A stretch of DNA of 42,668 bases from an uncultured Lachnospiraceae bacterium (GTDB lineage: Bacteria > Bacillota > Clostridia > Lachnospirales > Lachnospiraceae): contig CAMWGV010000021.1 of NCBI GenBank assembly GCA_947173945.1, forward strand, positions 1-42,668. The letters are read 5' to 3'. The notes beneath the pieces are model-generated. The model was not told where the DNA came from. It ran no database searches and saw only the letters and a list, made by a program, of their open reading frames with translations. The first letter of the stretch is position 1. Each line of letters begins with the position of its first letter. Positions 34,577 through 42,502 of this stretch are shown here, piece after piece. The position numbers and the translations under genes are program-made.

Positions 34577-35926
34577 TTAGTGCGGCATCTTTTTCATTTT
34601 GCCACGCCTGTCATAGCTTACCGTTATCTCAATTTTTTCAGGTATGGAGGATACGACCTCATAATTTTCGCCTTTCACTACTCCGTAAAGGCCACCGTAT
34701 TTTCCCTCCGTTACCGCCTTTACGTTTTCCAGACCATATCCATGATATAACTCCCAAAATTCATTTTTTTCAAGCTGTTTTTTCGGGACGGTAGGATTGA
34801 TGGTATGTATGACTAGATTTTTGTTGTTCATATAAATACGTAATTTGACAAAACGTGCCCTGACGGGCTGTATCTGCATACATGCTTTTATGCTGTTATT
34901 TAGCATATTTCCAAGTATAATACATAAGTCATAATCCTCAATGGGAAGTTTCATGTTTGATATGGAAATGTCGGTTTCTATTTGTATGTCCTCCTTTTCG
35001 GCAACTGAAACATAGTGGCTTACAAGTGCATCAATGACAAGATTGCCTGTATTTATTTTTGTGTAGCTGTTTTCCAAGTCACTGACAAGCTGTTTCATAT
35101 AATCAGCAGCAGCCTGATACTGTTCTTTTTTTATGCAGGCATCAATAAAAAAGTAATGCTCTTTTACATCATGTACAATATGTCTGGTGTTCTTGTATGC
35201 ACTGGAAAGCTGGTCGTATCTTTCCTGCTGAAGAACGGTGTTTGTCTGTTCTCTTGCATACTTAAGCTTCAAATCGGCAAGTTGGAGTACGTTGTCTAAG
35301 AGAACAAAATTAACTATATTTATTACGATGATGCAGATAATCAGGAACAAGAAAAATGTATTTGCACTTTCAAGAGTAAGTATTTCCAATGGAATAAATA
35401 TAGGTATGGAAATTGTTGTGAAAGGTATGACAAATACGAGAAGCTTGTACTTTTTTGTGTATGACTTGGAATGTCTGTTCCAAAATACATTTGAGGCATA
35501 TGTAAATATAAGGACGAATATTTCCATGCCTGTTATCACAAGATTATCAAGCATTAGGGGGCTTATATTAAATATTTCCCTGTTAAATATGGACAATGTA
35601 ATTACAAAAAAAATTTCTCCCGTTGCAGTAAATGCTACATAGATAATGGATGAAAATATGTGTTGTAATAATGAACCCTCATAAAGATTTGATAATGCAA
35701 AGGCAGTTAAAAAATTTATTAAAATAGTTATTATAGTTTTGTAAAAACCGGTGTTGCCTGTAAAAACCAATGTGTTTGTATATAAGATAACCTGCACTAA
35801 AATATAGGAAACAGGTACAAGAAAATGTGGGATTTTAGAATATTTATTTTTAAATACGGTTTTAAAGTATATGTATTGTACAAATGCGTCAAATATGGCT
35901 GAAAGTACAGATAAAAAAATTTCCAT
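34577..35926 (-). CDS. GHKL (AgrC-like) sensor histidine kinase
   Basis: A 449-residue sensor kinase, partner of the LytTR regulator encoded 16 nt upstream. About six membrane helices occupy residues 1-215 (for example YILVQVILYTNTLVF and FFLFLIICIIVINIVNFVLL). A coiled linker leads to the H-box NTRHIVHDVKEH (His252), the N-box GNMLNNSIKA (339-348) and a G-box HGYGLENVKA (395-404). Such kinases read autoinducing peptides or antimicrobial signals; no AgrD-like peptide gene is visible nearby. Start ATG follows GGAG. A decayed copy of this gene's 3' part lies at 38267-38378. Confidence 0.9.
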   Translation of the reverse strand: MEIFLSVLSAIFDAFVQYIYFKTVFKNKYSKIPHFLVPVSYILVQVILYTNTLVFTGNTGFYKTIITILINFLTAFALSNLYEGSLLQHIFSSIIYVAFTATGEIFFVITLSIFNREIFNISPLMLDNLVITGMEIFVLIFTYASNVFWNRHSKSYTKKYKLLVFVIPFTTISIPIFIPLEILTLESANTFFLFLIICIIVINIVNFVLLDNVLQLADLKLKYAREQTNTVLQQERYDQLSSAYKNTRHIVHDVKEHYFFIDACIKKEQYQAAADYMKQLVSDLENSYTKINTGNLVIDALVSHYVSVAEKEDIQIETDISISNMKLPIEDYDLCIILGNMLNNSIKACMQIQPVRARFVKLRIYMNNKNLVIHTINPTVPKKQLEKNEFWELYHGYGLENVKAVTEGKYGGLYGVVKGENYEVVSSIPEKIEITVSYDRRGKMKKMPH

Positions 35927-35942
35927 TTTTATAATCTCCGGT

Positions 35943-36677
35943 TTAGTTTGTTTTTAGGTCGGTTACGTTGTTTAACAGTCTTGAATGAATTGAGGATGCA
36001 TATTTACGACTTAACGGCAGGGACGTTCCATTGTCAAGCGTTATTGTATTGTTATTTACCTGATGTATGTGTCTGATGTTTACAAGTATACTGCGGAAGC
36101 ATTGACAAAAGCCGTAAGGTTCAAGCTTATTTATCCAATCAGATAATATACCCGATGTGGCAATATTTTCATTTAGGGTATGAAATATAAGCTCTTTTCT
36201 TTTGGCATATGAAATGTCAATAAAAAGAATATCCGATACATGTATCAGTTCTTCTGAAAAATCCGTTTTAATAAGTGTTACTATATTGGATGTGTCCGTA
36301 ACTTCATCTATAAGGCTGTTGAGTATACGACAAAAATCCTTATAAGCTACGGGCTTGCACATATAGTAAAATGGATGAACAAGAAAACTGTCCTGCATAT
36401 ATTGCGGATAACTGCTTATAAATATTATGTTTATGTGTTCGTTATATTGTTGTTTAAGTTTTTTTGCAGTAGCAAGACCATCTATGCCCGGCATCTCCAC
36501 ATCAAGAAGTGCAAGCTCAAAGCACTGAACATTTTTGGCTGCAAGAAGGGAGATCCCATCATCAAAACAGGTAACATTAAAATCAATATTTTTTTCAAAT
36601 TGGTATTGAAGGAGAAAAGCCTTTAATTTTTCCTGTATTTCTTTATTGTCATCACATATTGCAACATTTAGTATCAT
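35943..36677 (-). CDS. LytTR-family response regulator
   Basis: A 244-residue DNA-binding response regulator. The receiver (1-120) has Asp9/Asp10, phospho-acceptor Asp59 (ALLDVEMPG), Ser-Ser at the Thr position and Lys108 (YYMCKPV). The LytTR domain (about 145-244) includes ILFIDISYAKRKELIF and FRSILVNIRHIHQV with LPLSRKY. ATG 36677 is preferred: GGAAGTG is well placed, whereas the more upstream GTG/ATG codons are too close to it. Its likely targets are its own operon and the divergent lipoprotein gene, whose upstream region has direct repeats of the kind LytTR domains bind. Confidence 0.92.
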   Translation of the reverse strand: MILNVAICDDNKEIQEKLKAFLLQYQFEKNIDFNVTCFDDGISLLAAKNVQCFELALLDVEMPGIDGLATAKKLKQQYNEHINIIFISSYPQYMQDSFLVHPFYYMCKPVAYKDFCRILNSLIDEVTDTSNIVTLIKTDFSEELIHVSDILFIDISYAKRKELIFHTLNENIATSGILSDWINKLEPYGFCQCFRSILVNIRHIHQVNNNTITLDNGTSLPLSRKYASSIHSRLLNNVTDLKTN

Positions 36678-36686
36678 TAACATCAC

Positions 36687-36931
36687 TTCCTTTTGTATGT
36701 CGGTTAATTTAAATGCCTGTTAGTTGAAATGCAGCCGTTAAGGCAAGGCTTAAATTAATGAACATACAGTACAGGCTGTTTTTCTTATAGTAGCATAATA
36801 CAAATAAAAGAGAAAGAACAATTAATTATATTAAAAGATTACTCAATTTATTTGTCATAATTTTCACACCTGTTTACTTTTGAATATTCAATAAAATAAG
36901 TATACTTTAAAAATATGGGTTGTGTGTTTAG
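36687..36931. other. divergent intergenic region
   Basis: AT-rich spacer upstream of the response regulator gene. I found no AgrD-type peptide ORF with a ribosome-binding site on either strand and no structured RNA I recognise. Confidence 0.45.
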
Positions 36932-36989
36932 GGCGTTTAAGATGCAAAAAATAGGTGTTAAAATGCATTTCATGTACGTTTTTTTACAT
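36932..36989 (+). promoter_or_regulatory. three phased direct repeats, candidate LytTR sites before lipoprotein gene A
   Basis: GGCGTTTAAGATGC (36932), GGTGTTAAAATGC (36954) and TGTACGTTTTTTTAC (36973) lie about 20-22 bp apart, that is, two DNA turns, as for LytTR recognition. The following promoter has a perfect -10 TATAAT (37027-37032) but no -35, as expected when an activator is required. Confidence 0.5.
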
Positions 36990-37068
36990 TTTAAGCACAA
37001 AAAAGAAATTTTTAAATTTAAAAAGCTATAATTAGCATATATCATATTAAGAATAAGGAGTGGTATTT

Positions 37069-38118
37069 ATGAAGAAAAAACTGAAATATTTGTTGCTGAT
37101 AGTTTTAATTATTTCCTGTAGCATGACAGGTTGTTCATTGAAGGATAATTCCACTGAAAAACATGACATAACCATGAAAACCTTGTCGATACATGCACTT
37201 CCGTTTGTAGACAATGAATCTATAAAAAGAGGAAACAAATCGGGAGAAAAAATTGAGATAGATATGTCACAGGTCTATCTGGATGAAGACTATAGAGCCG
37301 GTTATTCAAGGGGAATGGTATCAGACTATATTTTGCATGATGGATATATGTATTACCTCGTATATTATCGGGCAGAAGAATTTGTATGGCCCAATCAGGT
37401 AGTGATTTTCAGACAGGATATTGAAAACGGAATGGTAGAATATATGTTCCATTATGTGTATGACAGCTCTTTTATGACGCTGACAGGTATCGAATATAAT
37501 GAAAATCTTGAATGGTTCAGACAGGACAGCAGTGAAACTATATACCACGATACCTTAAAAGACGGAGAAATTATTACCAGCATTCCAAGCATTGAGGAAG
37601 CGTATCGCATAGATGTGGACACTGATACCAGTTGGCAAAATGGCATAAAGGAAGAATTGTTAACGGGAGATGTCTATCTTACGCTTGATTCAGATGAATA
37701 TATTGTATGGGATCAGTTTGAAAATCCCGATGATCATTATGTAAGTTCTTATATAAACATATACAATAAGAAAAACGGGGAATATAACCGAATAGACAAA
37801 GAAGAATATGGAGGTTATTTTAGATATGCACCGGTTGCATATGGAAATATACTTGTGTTTATATGTGGGCAGGATATTAAATCTTATACGGAAGAAAATG
37901 ATTCTTTCAGCAGTGTATATTATGTTGAACTTGATACAATGAAAAGTCATTTATTAGTAAAGGGCAGTGGTAACGTGAATAACGTGGCATTTAAGACTTT
38001 TGATGCAATTAAACAAAATGATGGGTATATATACTTTGAATTACTGACAAATCCTTATAGTGAAAAAAGACCGCAAGACGCCCAGCCATATGATACAATG
38101 TATATCATAAGTCAATAG
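37069..38118 (+). CDS. uncharacterised extracellular lipoprotein, copy A
   Basis: A 349-residue lipoprotein. The signal peptide (MKKKLKYLLLIVLIISCS) ends at a lipobox with Cys in MTGC. The mature part is acidic and aromatic-rich with repeated strand-like units (YILHDGYMYYLVYY, VVIFRQDIENG, LVFICGQDIKSYT), suggesting a beta-propeller or beta-sandwich; no family is recognised. ATG 37069 follows AAGGAG by 9 nt; the GTG at 37060 is too close. It is divergent from a LytTR/GHKL pair and preceded by candidate LytTR repeats, so it is probably that system's target. The first ~200 residues are nearly identical to copy B; the last third differs at scattered positions. Confidence 0.78.
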   Translation: MKKKLKYLLLIVLIISCSMTGCSLKDNSTEKHDITMKTLSIHALPFVDNESIKRGNKSGEKIEIDMSQVYLDEDYRAGYSRGMVSDYILHDGYMYYLVYYRAEEFVWPNQVVIFRQDIENGMVEYMFHYVYDSSFMTLTGIEYNENLEWFRQDSSETIYHDTLKDGEIITSIPSIEEAYRIDVDTDTSWQNGIKEELLTGDVYLTLDSDEYIVWDQFENPDDHYVSSYINIYNKKNGEYNRIDKEEYGGYFRYAPVAYGNILVFICGQDIKSYTEENDSFSSVYYVELDTMKSHLLVKGSGNVNNVAFKTFDAIKQNDGYIYFELLTNPYSEKRPQDAQPYDTMYIISQ

Positions 38119-38126
38119 CTTCGGCA

Positions 38127-38143
38127 GCATTGTTTGACAATGA
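38127..38143 (+). pseudogene. 17-bp clpB fragment
   Basis: GCATTGTTTGACAATGA is identical to clpB 33719-33735 and ends exactly where the second 124-bp element begins. It is short, but its order (clpB piece, element, kinase piece) repeats the original order upstream, which makes chance unlikely. Confidence 0.55.
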
Positions 38144-38266
38144 TATTAATATCATAATATAAAAATCGTTTGAAGACGTCGGTACTTAGATGACGTATTT
38201 TGGCACCTTAGTACCGTTACGTCGGAGACGAGTGAAAGCGTATTTTTGTTATTATGATATAAATAT
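38143..38266. repeat. 124-bp inverted-repeat element, copy 2
   Basis: Same length and nested hairpins as the copy at 34450-34573, with three substitutions seen by eye, one of which spoils one base pair of the 17-bp terminal repeat. It is followed by kinase-derived sequence, as in copy 1. Confidence 0.82.
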
Positions 38267-38378
38267 CCTTTAGTGCGGCAGTTTTTTCATCCTGCCATGC
38301 CTATCATAACTTACTGTTATCTTATTTTTTCAAGCTGTTTTCCAAATCATTGACAAGCCTAAAAGAACAAAATTAACT
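38267..38378 (-). pseudogene. deletion-ridden remnant of the GHKL kinase gene
   Basis: 38267-38335 matches kinase-gene positions from 34574 (C-terminal codons) with many substitutions. Then come pieces matching about 34764-34781, 35065-35090 and 35296-35315 (the last 19 of 20 bases). The first two junctions fall in short direct repeats (TTTTTTCA and AGCTGTTTT), the mark of slippage or microhomology deletion. No reading frame survives. Confidence 0.72.
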
Positions 38379-38702
38379 CAAAAAATTCCCCTCCTCTCTT
38401 CAAATGTAGTTTTTTTCTGAATTTAACAGAGAATGTCTTTTTATTGACATGTAACCTATTTTCGAATAAATTATGTATATAATGATTATATTGTGTAAAT
38501 TGAAAATCACAGAATCTGGGAGAAGTAAAATGTCGTATCGCTTATAACAGGTTGAATCTTGGGGGGGGGGTGAAACGTTAAGTGAGAGAGGGGAGATGCA
38601 AAAAAATAAATTGGATTGGGAAATATGATTCGTAACTGTTGAAAATGATTAATCATCTTATGTGAAAATGTGGATGAAATTTGAGGGGAGATTTAGAAAG
38701 AT
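38379..38702. other. non-coding stretch with promoter-like sequence and G10 tract
   Basis: No gene seen. A possible promoter is TTGACA (38444-38449), 17 bp, TAAATT (38467-38472), with a separate TATAAT at 38478-38483. A run of ten G lies at 38561-38570. The short frame at 38703 follows a weak GGGGAG site. Confidence 0.5.
38561..38570. repeat. G10 homopolymer tract
   Basis: Ten consecutive G in otherwise AT-rich DNA, between a promoter-like sequence and the truncated ORF that precedes lipoprotein gene B. Such tracts vary in length by slippage; its exact length is also prone to sequencing error. Confidence 0.8.
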
Positions 38703-38948
38703 ATGAATGTAAAAAAAAGCTTGATTGGTATTTTGTTTGCAGTTGTTTTTTGCTTCGTTTTACCATTGAATGTTAAAGCACAGGCTAAGGATATCGAGGA
38801 AGAAATAAAGGAACAGATATTGCAGGAATATGAAAATAATATAGAATTTGCAAGAATGCAGGTTTCTTATATATGGTCAGTAAAGGATGGTGTTTATGAA
38901 GAAAAAGCTGAAATATTTGTTGATGATAGTTTTAATTATTTCCTGTAG
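38703..38948 (+). pseudogene. truncated secreted-protein ORF joined to lipoprotein gene B
   Basis: ATG 38703 opens a classical signal peptide (MNVKKSLIGILFAVVFCFVL, cleavage after KAQA) and an acidic helix (DIEEEIKEQILQEYENNIEF). At about 38886 the sequence becomes that of the duplicated lipoprotein gene, read in another frame, and stops at 38948. The original C-terminal part is therefore missing. It is not related to anything upstream of lipoprotein gene A. The family is unrecognised. Confidence 0.7.
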
Positions 38949-39945
38949 CATGACAGGTTGTTCATTGAAGGATAATTCCACTGAAAAACATGACATAACC
39001 ATGAAAACCTTGTCGATACATGCACTTCCGTTTGTAGACAATGAATCTATAAAAAGAGGAAACAAATCGGGAGAAAAAATTGAGATAGATATGTCACAGG
39101 TCTATCTGGATGAAGACTATAGAGCCGGTTATTCAAGGGGAATGGTATCAGACTATATTTTGCATGATGGATATATGTATTACCTCGTATATTATCGGGC
39201 AGAAGAATTTGTATGGCCCAATCAGGTAGTGATTTTCAGACAGGATATTGAAAACGGAATGGTAGAATATATGTTCCATTATGTGTATGACAGCTCTTTT
39301 ATGACGCTGACAGGTATCGAATATAATGAAAATCTTGAATGGTTCAGACAGGACAGCAGTGAAACTATATACCACGATACCTTAAAAGACGGAGAAATTA
39401 TTACCAGCATTCCAAGCATTGAGGAAGCGTATCGCATAGATGTGGACACTGATACCAGTTGGCAAAATGGCATAAAGGAAGAATTGTTAACGGGAGATGT
39501 CTATCTTACGCTTGATTCAGATGAATATATTATATGGGACCAGTTTGAAAATCCTGACAATTATTATGAAAAAACTTATTTAAACATATATAATAAGGCA
39601 AGCGGGGAATATAACCGAATAGACAAAGAAGAATATGGAGGTTATTTTAGATATGCCCCGGTTGCCTATGGGAATATACTTGTGTTTATATGTGGACAGG
39701 ATATTAAATCTTATACGGATGAAAATGATTCTTACGATAGTGTATATTATGTTACCCTTGATACAATGGAAAGTCAGTTATTAGTAAAGGGCAGTGGTAA
39801 CGTGAATAACGTGGCATTTAAGTCTTTTAAACCAATCAAACAAAATGACGGGTATATATACTTTGAATCACTGGTAAATCCTTATAGTGAAAAAAGACCT
39901 CAAGATGCCCAGCCATATGATACAATGTATATCATAAGTCAATAG
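38896..39945 (+). CDS. uncharacterised extracellular lipoprotein, copy B
   Basis: A 349-residue paralogue of the lipoprotein at 37069-38118, with the same signal peptide and MTGC lipobox (one Leu to Met change). From about 38934 to 39528 the DNA looks identical to copy A; after DSDEYI the two diverge at scattered codons (for example NPDNYYEKTYLN against NPDDHYVSSYIN) before a common PYDTMYIISQ end. The upstream region is not that of copy A: it lies in the end of a truncated secreted-protein ORF, with a weaker binding site (AAAGGATGG). Expression is thus likely to be uncoupled from the LytTR system. It overlaps the convergent amidohydrolase gene by 7 bp. Confidence 0.78.
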   Translation: MKKKLKYLLMIVLIISCSMTGCSLKDNSTEKHDITMKTLSIHALPFVDNESIKRGNKSGEKIEIDMSQVYLDEDYRAGYSRGMVSDYILHDGYMYYLVYYRAEEFVWPNQVVIFRQDIENGMVEYMFHYVYDSSFMTLTGIEYNENLEWFRQDSSETIYHDTLKDGEIITSIPSIEEAYRIDVDTDTSWQNGIKEELLTGDVYLTLDSDEYIIWDQFENPDNYYEKTYLNIYNKASGEYNRIDKEEYGGYFRYAPVAYGNILVFICGQDIKSYTDENDSYDSVYYVTLDTMESQLLVKGSGNVNNVAFKSFKPIKQNDGYIYFESLVNPYSEKRPQDAQPYDTMYIISQ

Positions 39946-41114
39946 CCTGTAGAACATGTATTGTCTTTTGAATATACAATTTTTCCGTCAATAATGGTAT
40001 AAACTGTATTTGTAAACGTATTCATTGGATTTCCATCAAATATGGCAATATCGGCATCCTTTCCGACTTCCAGGGAGCCTACACGTGCGTCAACACCGCA
40101 TATTCTTGCTGGATTGATTGTGATTGACTTGTAGGCTTCCTCCATCGGAAGGCCTGCCCGTACGGAAAGACCGGCACACAGTGAAAGATATTGAATAAGT
40201 GCAACGGGATGGTCGGTTGTTATTGCAGTAAGGATACCTGCTGAATTTAAGACACCACAGGTTTTGAAACTCATGTTGGCAACCTCAATTTTATTTTTAG
40301 ATGTCAAGTCTGTTCCAACAATTGCAGGGAAGCCGGACTTTTTTATGTGCTCCACAATGAGATGTCCCTCTGTACAGTGGTCAAGCGTTATATTTATATT
40401 AAATTCTTTTGCGATACGGATAGCAGTTAAAATGTCGTCTGCACGGTGTGCATGAACCTTTAAAGGGATTTCCCTGCGAATTACGGGAAGCATGGCTTCA
40501 AGGTCGGCATCGAAGCCTTCATCAGGATTGTAGAGTTGGGTTTTTCTCAAAATGTTACGCAATATTGCAGCATTTGCCATACGTGTGGCGGGATATTTGT
40601 TCTGGTCGCCATAGCATACCTTCGGATTTTCTCCCAATGCAGCTTTCATGGCAGCAGGAGCTTTTACAATCATATCATCGATACATCTGCCATGTGTCTT
40701 TATAAATGCAAATTGTCCTCCGATGACGTTTGCACTTCCGGGGCCCACGAGAACACCTGTAATACCTGCGGCGATTGCTTCATGGAATGCAGAATCCATA
40801 GGGTTAATGGCATCAATTGCACGAAGAGAAGGTGTGACGGGATTTGTGCATTCGTTGCAGTCGTCACCTATGACGCCTTTTTTTTCCTCTGTGATTCCTA
40901 TGTGGGAATGAGCATCGATGATTCCGGGCATGACAAGCATTCCCGACACATCAAGCCTTGTGTCGCTGTTGTCAGGAAGAACTCCCGAAGAGTTTTTATC
41001 GTCAAGCTCCTTCATGTCTCCAATCTCAGCTATTTTACTCCCGATTATTTTAATATAGCCCTGTTCGATTACAGGGCCATTCATTGTCATTATTTTCCCA
41101 TTGCAGATAATCAT
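39939..41114 (-). CDS. metal-dependent amidohydrolase (imidazolonepropionase-like)
   Basis: A 391-residue TIM-barrel amidohydrolase. Metal ligands are seen in the order typical of the superfamily: DAHSH (His69/His71), HAHRADD, DHCTEGH and the Asp-bearing TTDHPV. The N-terminal beta-sandwich (MIICNGKIMTMNGPVI) and C-terminal VGSLEVGKDADIAIFDGNPM are intact. The family hydrolyses cyclic amides or peptide-like substrates; the relevant one cannot be told. No signal peptide, so cytoplasmic. Start ATG follows CGGAGGC. It is transcribed in the same direction as the amylase gene upstream (77 nt gap). Confidence 0.92.
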   Translation of the reverse strand: MIICNGKIMTMNGPVIEQGYIKIIGSKIAEIGDMKELDDKNSSGVLPDNSDTRLDVSGMLVMPGIIDAHSHIGITEEKKGVIGDDCNECTNPVTPSLRAIDAINPMDSAFHEAIAAGITGVLVGPGSANVIGGQFAFIKTHGRCIDDMIVKAPAAMKAALGENPKVCYGDQNKYPATRMANAAILRNILRKTQLYNPDEGFDADLEAMLPVIRREIPLKVHAHRADDILTAIRIAKEFNINITLDHCTEGHLIVEHIKKSGFPAIVGTDLTSKNKIEVANMSFKTCGVLNSAGILTAITTDHPVALIQYLSLCAGLSVRAGLPMEEAYKSITINPARICGVDARVGSLEVGKDADIAIFDGNPMNTFTNTVYTIIDGKIVYSKDNTCSTGY

Positions 41115-41191
41115 ATTATAAAGCCTCCGTATAGTATAGTTTTATTGACTACTAAAACAGATTATCTGCAAAATGAGAATATATATACTTG

Positions 41192-42502
41192 TTATCGTTC
41201 CATTTTCCAAAATGCCGCACTGTAAGGTGCAAGCTCGGAACCTCCGCCAAAGTCGTGGTTTTCTCCGGTGATAAGGTCAACTGCCATTCCGCAGCCTGCA
41301 TCAAAATGTGCTGTATATGGCTGGTCGCTGGCATTTATTGCTACCAGAACTCTTTCGTTGTCTGTTTTTCTCTCAAATATACACTGGTGATTTGTGAGAA
41401 CAACAGAGCGGAAACCGCCGTAGTTTAATGCTTCACTGTTTTTCTTTGCTTCGGACAGCTTGGATATCCAGTCTGAAAGCTCATTCCATTCAGGTGCGTC
41501 ATAGCTAAGTCGCAGTGATGGGTCACCTTCCTCTTTTTTACCGGTTGCTCCCCACTCACTTCCGTAGTAGATACAAGGCATACCAGGCATACCATATGCA
41601 AGCGCATAAATAAGTGGAAGATGATTTTTGTTCGTGAGGATACTTGCAACACGGGTAACATCATGGTTGTCTACAAATGCAAGTAAGTGTTTTCCTTTAT
41701 AACGTGTCCATTCTTCAGGACCAAACTGCTGGAGAAGACTGTGGATAATCTCAAACATATTCATGCTGTTAAAGCTTGAATAAAGTCCCTTGTAGCACAT
41801 ATAGTTTGTAGCACTGTGAAGCATACCGTCATTAACAAATACGTTGTAATCGCCGTGAAGAAGCTCTCCTAAAAGTAAGAAGTCCTTCTTGAGTCCGTCA
41901 CAGTGAGCACGAAGTCGTCTGATGAAATCGTGGTCAAGGCAGTATGCAACATCCAGTCTTAAACCGTCTATGTCAAATTCCTCAATCCAGCCCTTAACAT
42001 TTTCGAGAATGTGCTGTATAACGGCCTCGTTTCTTAAATTTAATTTTACAAGGTCATAATTGCCTTCCCAGCCCTCATACCATAAACCATCGTTGTAGTT
42101 TGAATTACCATCAAAGTTTATGTGGAACCAGTCCTTGTATGGAGAGTCCCATCTCTTTTGCAAAACATCCTGAAAAGCCCAGAAGCCTCTGCCAACATGA
42201 TTGAAAACACCGTCAAGAACTACCTTGATATCATTCTTATGTAGCTCATCACATACCTTTTTGAAATCTTCATTTGTTCCGAGACGGCAGTCGATTTTTG
42301 AATAATCTCTTGTGTTGTAGCCGTGGGTATCTGACTCAAAAACAGGTGAAAAATAAATTGCGTTTGCACCTAATTTCTTAATGTGTGGTATCCAGTCAAC
42401 CACCTTTGTTATTCTTGATGTTTGAGCACCATCATTTTCAAATGGAGCACCGCAAAAACCAAGTGGATAAATTTGATAAAATACACTTTCGTAAGCCCAC
42501 AT
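41192..42502 (-). CDS. GH13 alpha-amylase-family glycosidase, cytoplasmic
   Basis: A 436-residue (beta/alpha)8 glycosidase acting on alpha-glucans or maltodextrins. The catalytic triad is complete: Asp184 (DGLRLDVAY), Glu213 (LLGELLHG) and Asp281 (FVDNHDVTR); region I is GVFNHVG (98-104). A C-terminal beta domain (about 355-436) follows. ATG 42502 is chosen because AAAGGAGG lies just before it; an in-frame upstream extension would add 28 residues without a binding site. No signal peptide or carbohydrate-binding module is seen, so it should act on imported oligosaccharides. The GH13 subfamily was not assigned. Confidence 0.93.
   Translation of the reverse strand: MWAYESVFYQIYPLGFCGAPFENDGAQTSRITKVVDWIPHIKKLGANAIYFSPVFESDTHGYNTRDYSKIDCRLGTNEDFKKVCDELHKNDIKVVLDGVFNHVGRGFWAFQDVLQKRWDSPYKDWFHINFDGNSNYNDGLWYEGWEGNYDLVKLNLRNEAVIQHILENVKGWIEEFDIDGLRLDVAYCLDHDFIRRLRAHCDGLKKDFLLLGELLHGDYNVFVNDGMLHSATNYMCYKGLYSSFNSMNMFEIIHSLLQQFGPEEWTRYKGKHLLAFVDNHDVTRVASILTNKNHLPLIYALAYGMPGMPCIYYGSEWGATGKKEEGDPSLRLSYDAPEWNELSDWISKLSEAKKNSEALNYGGFRSVVLTNHQCIFERKTDNERVLVAINASDQPYTAHFDAGCGMAVDLITGENHDFGGGSELAPYSAAFWKMER

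Noticed and set aside
36687-37068. AgrD-like autoinducing peptide gene next to the GHKL/LytTR pair
   Set aside because: No short ORF with a ribosome-binding site and amphipathic leader on either strand; no AgrB-like gene in the window.
34450-38266. The two 124-bp elements as independent MITE insertions
   Set aside because: Both copies are joined to the same kinase 3' end, so they were most simply copied within a larger duplication. Mobility is not excluded but not needed.
40536-41225. Long plus-strand ORF of 229 codons
   Set aside because: It lies antisense to the amidohydrolase gene, has no ribosome-binding site and has Cys/His/Tyr-rich composition typical of an antisense shadow.
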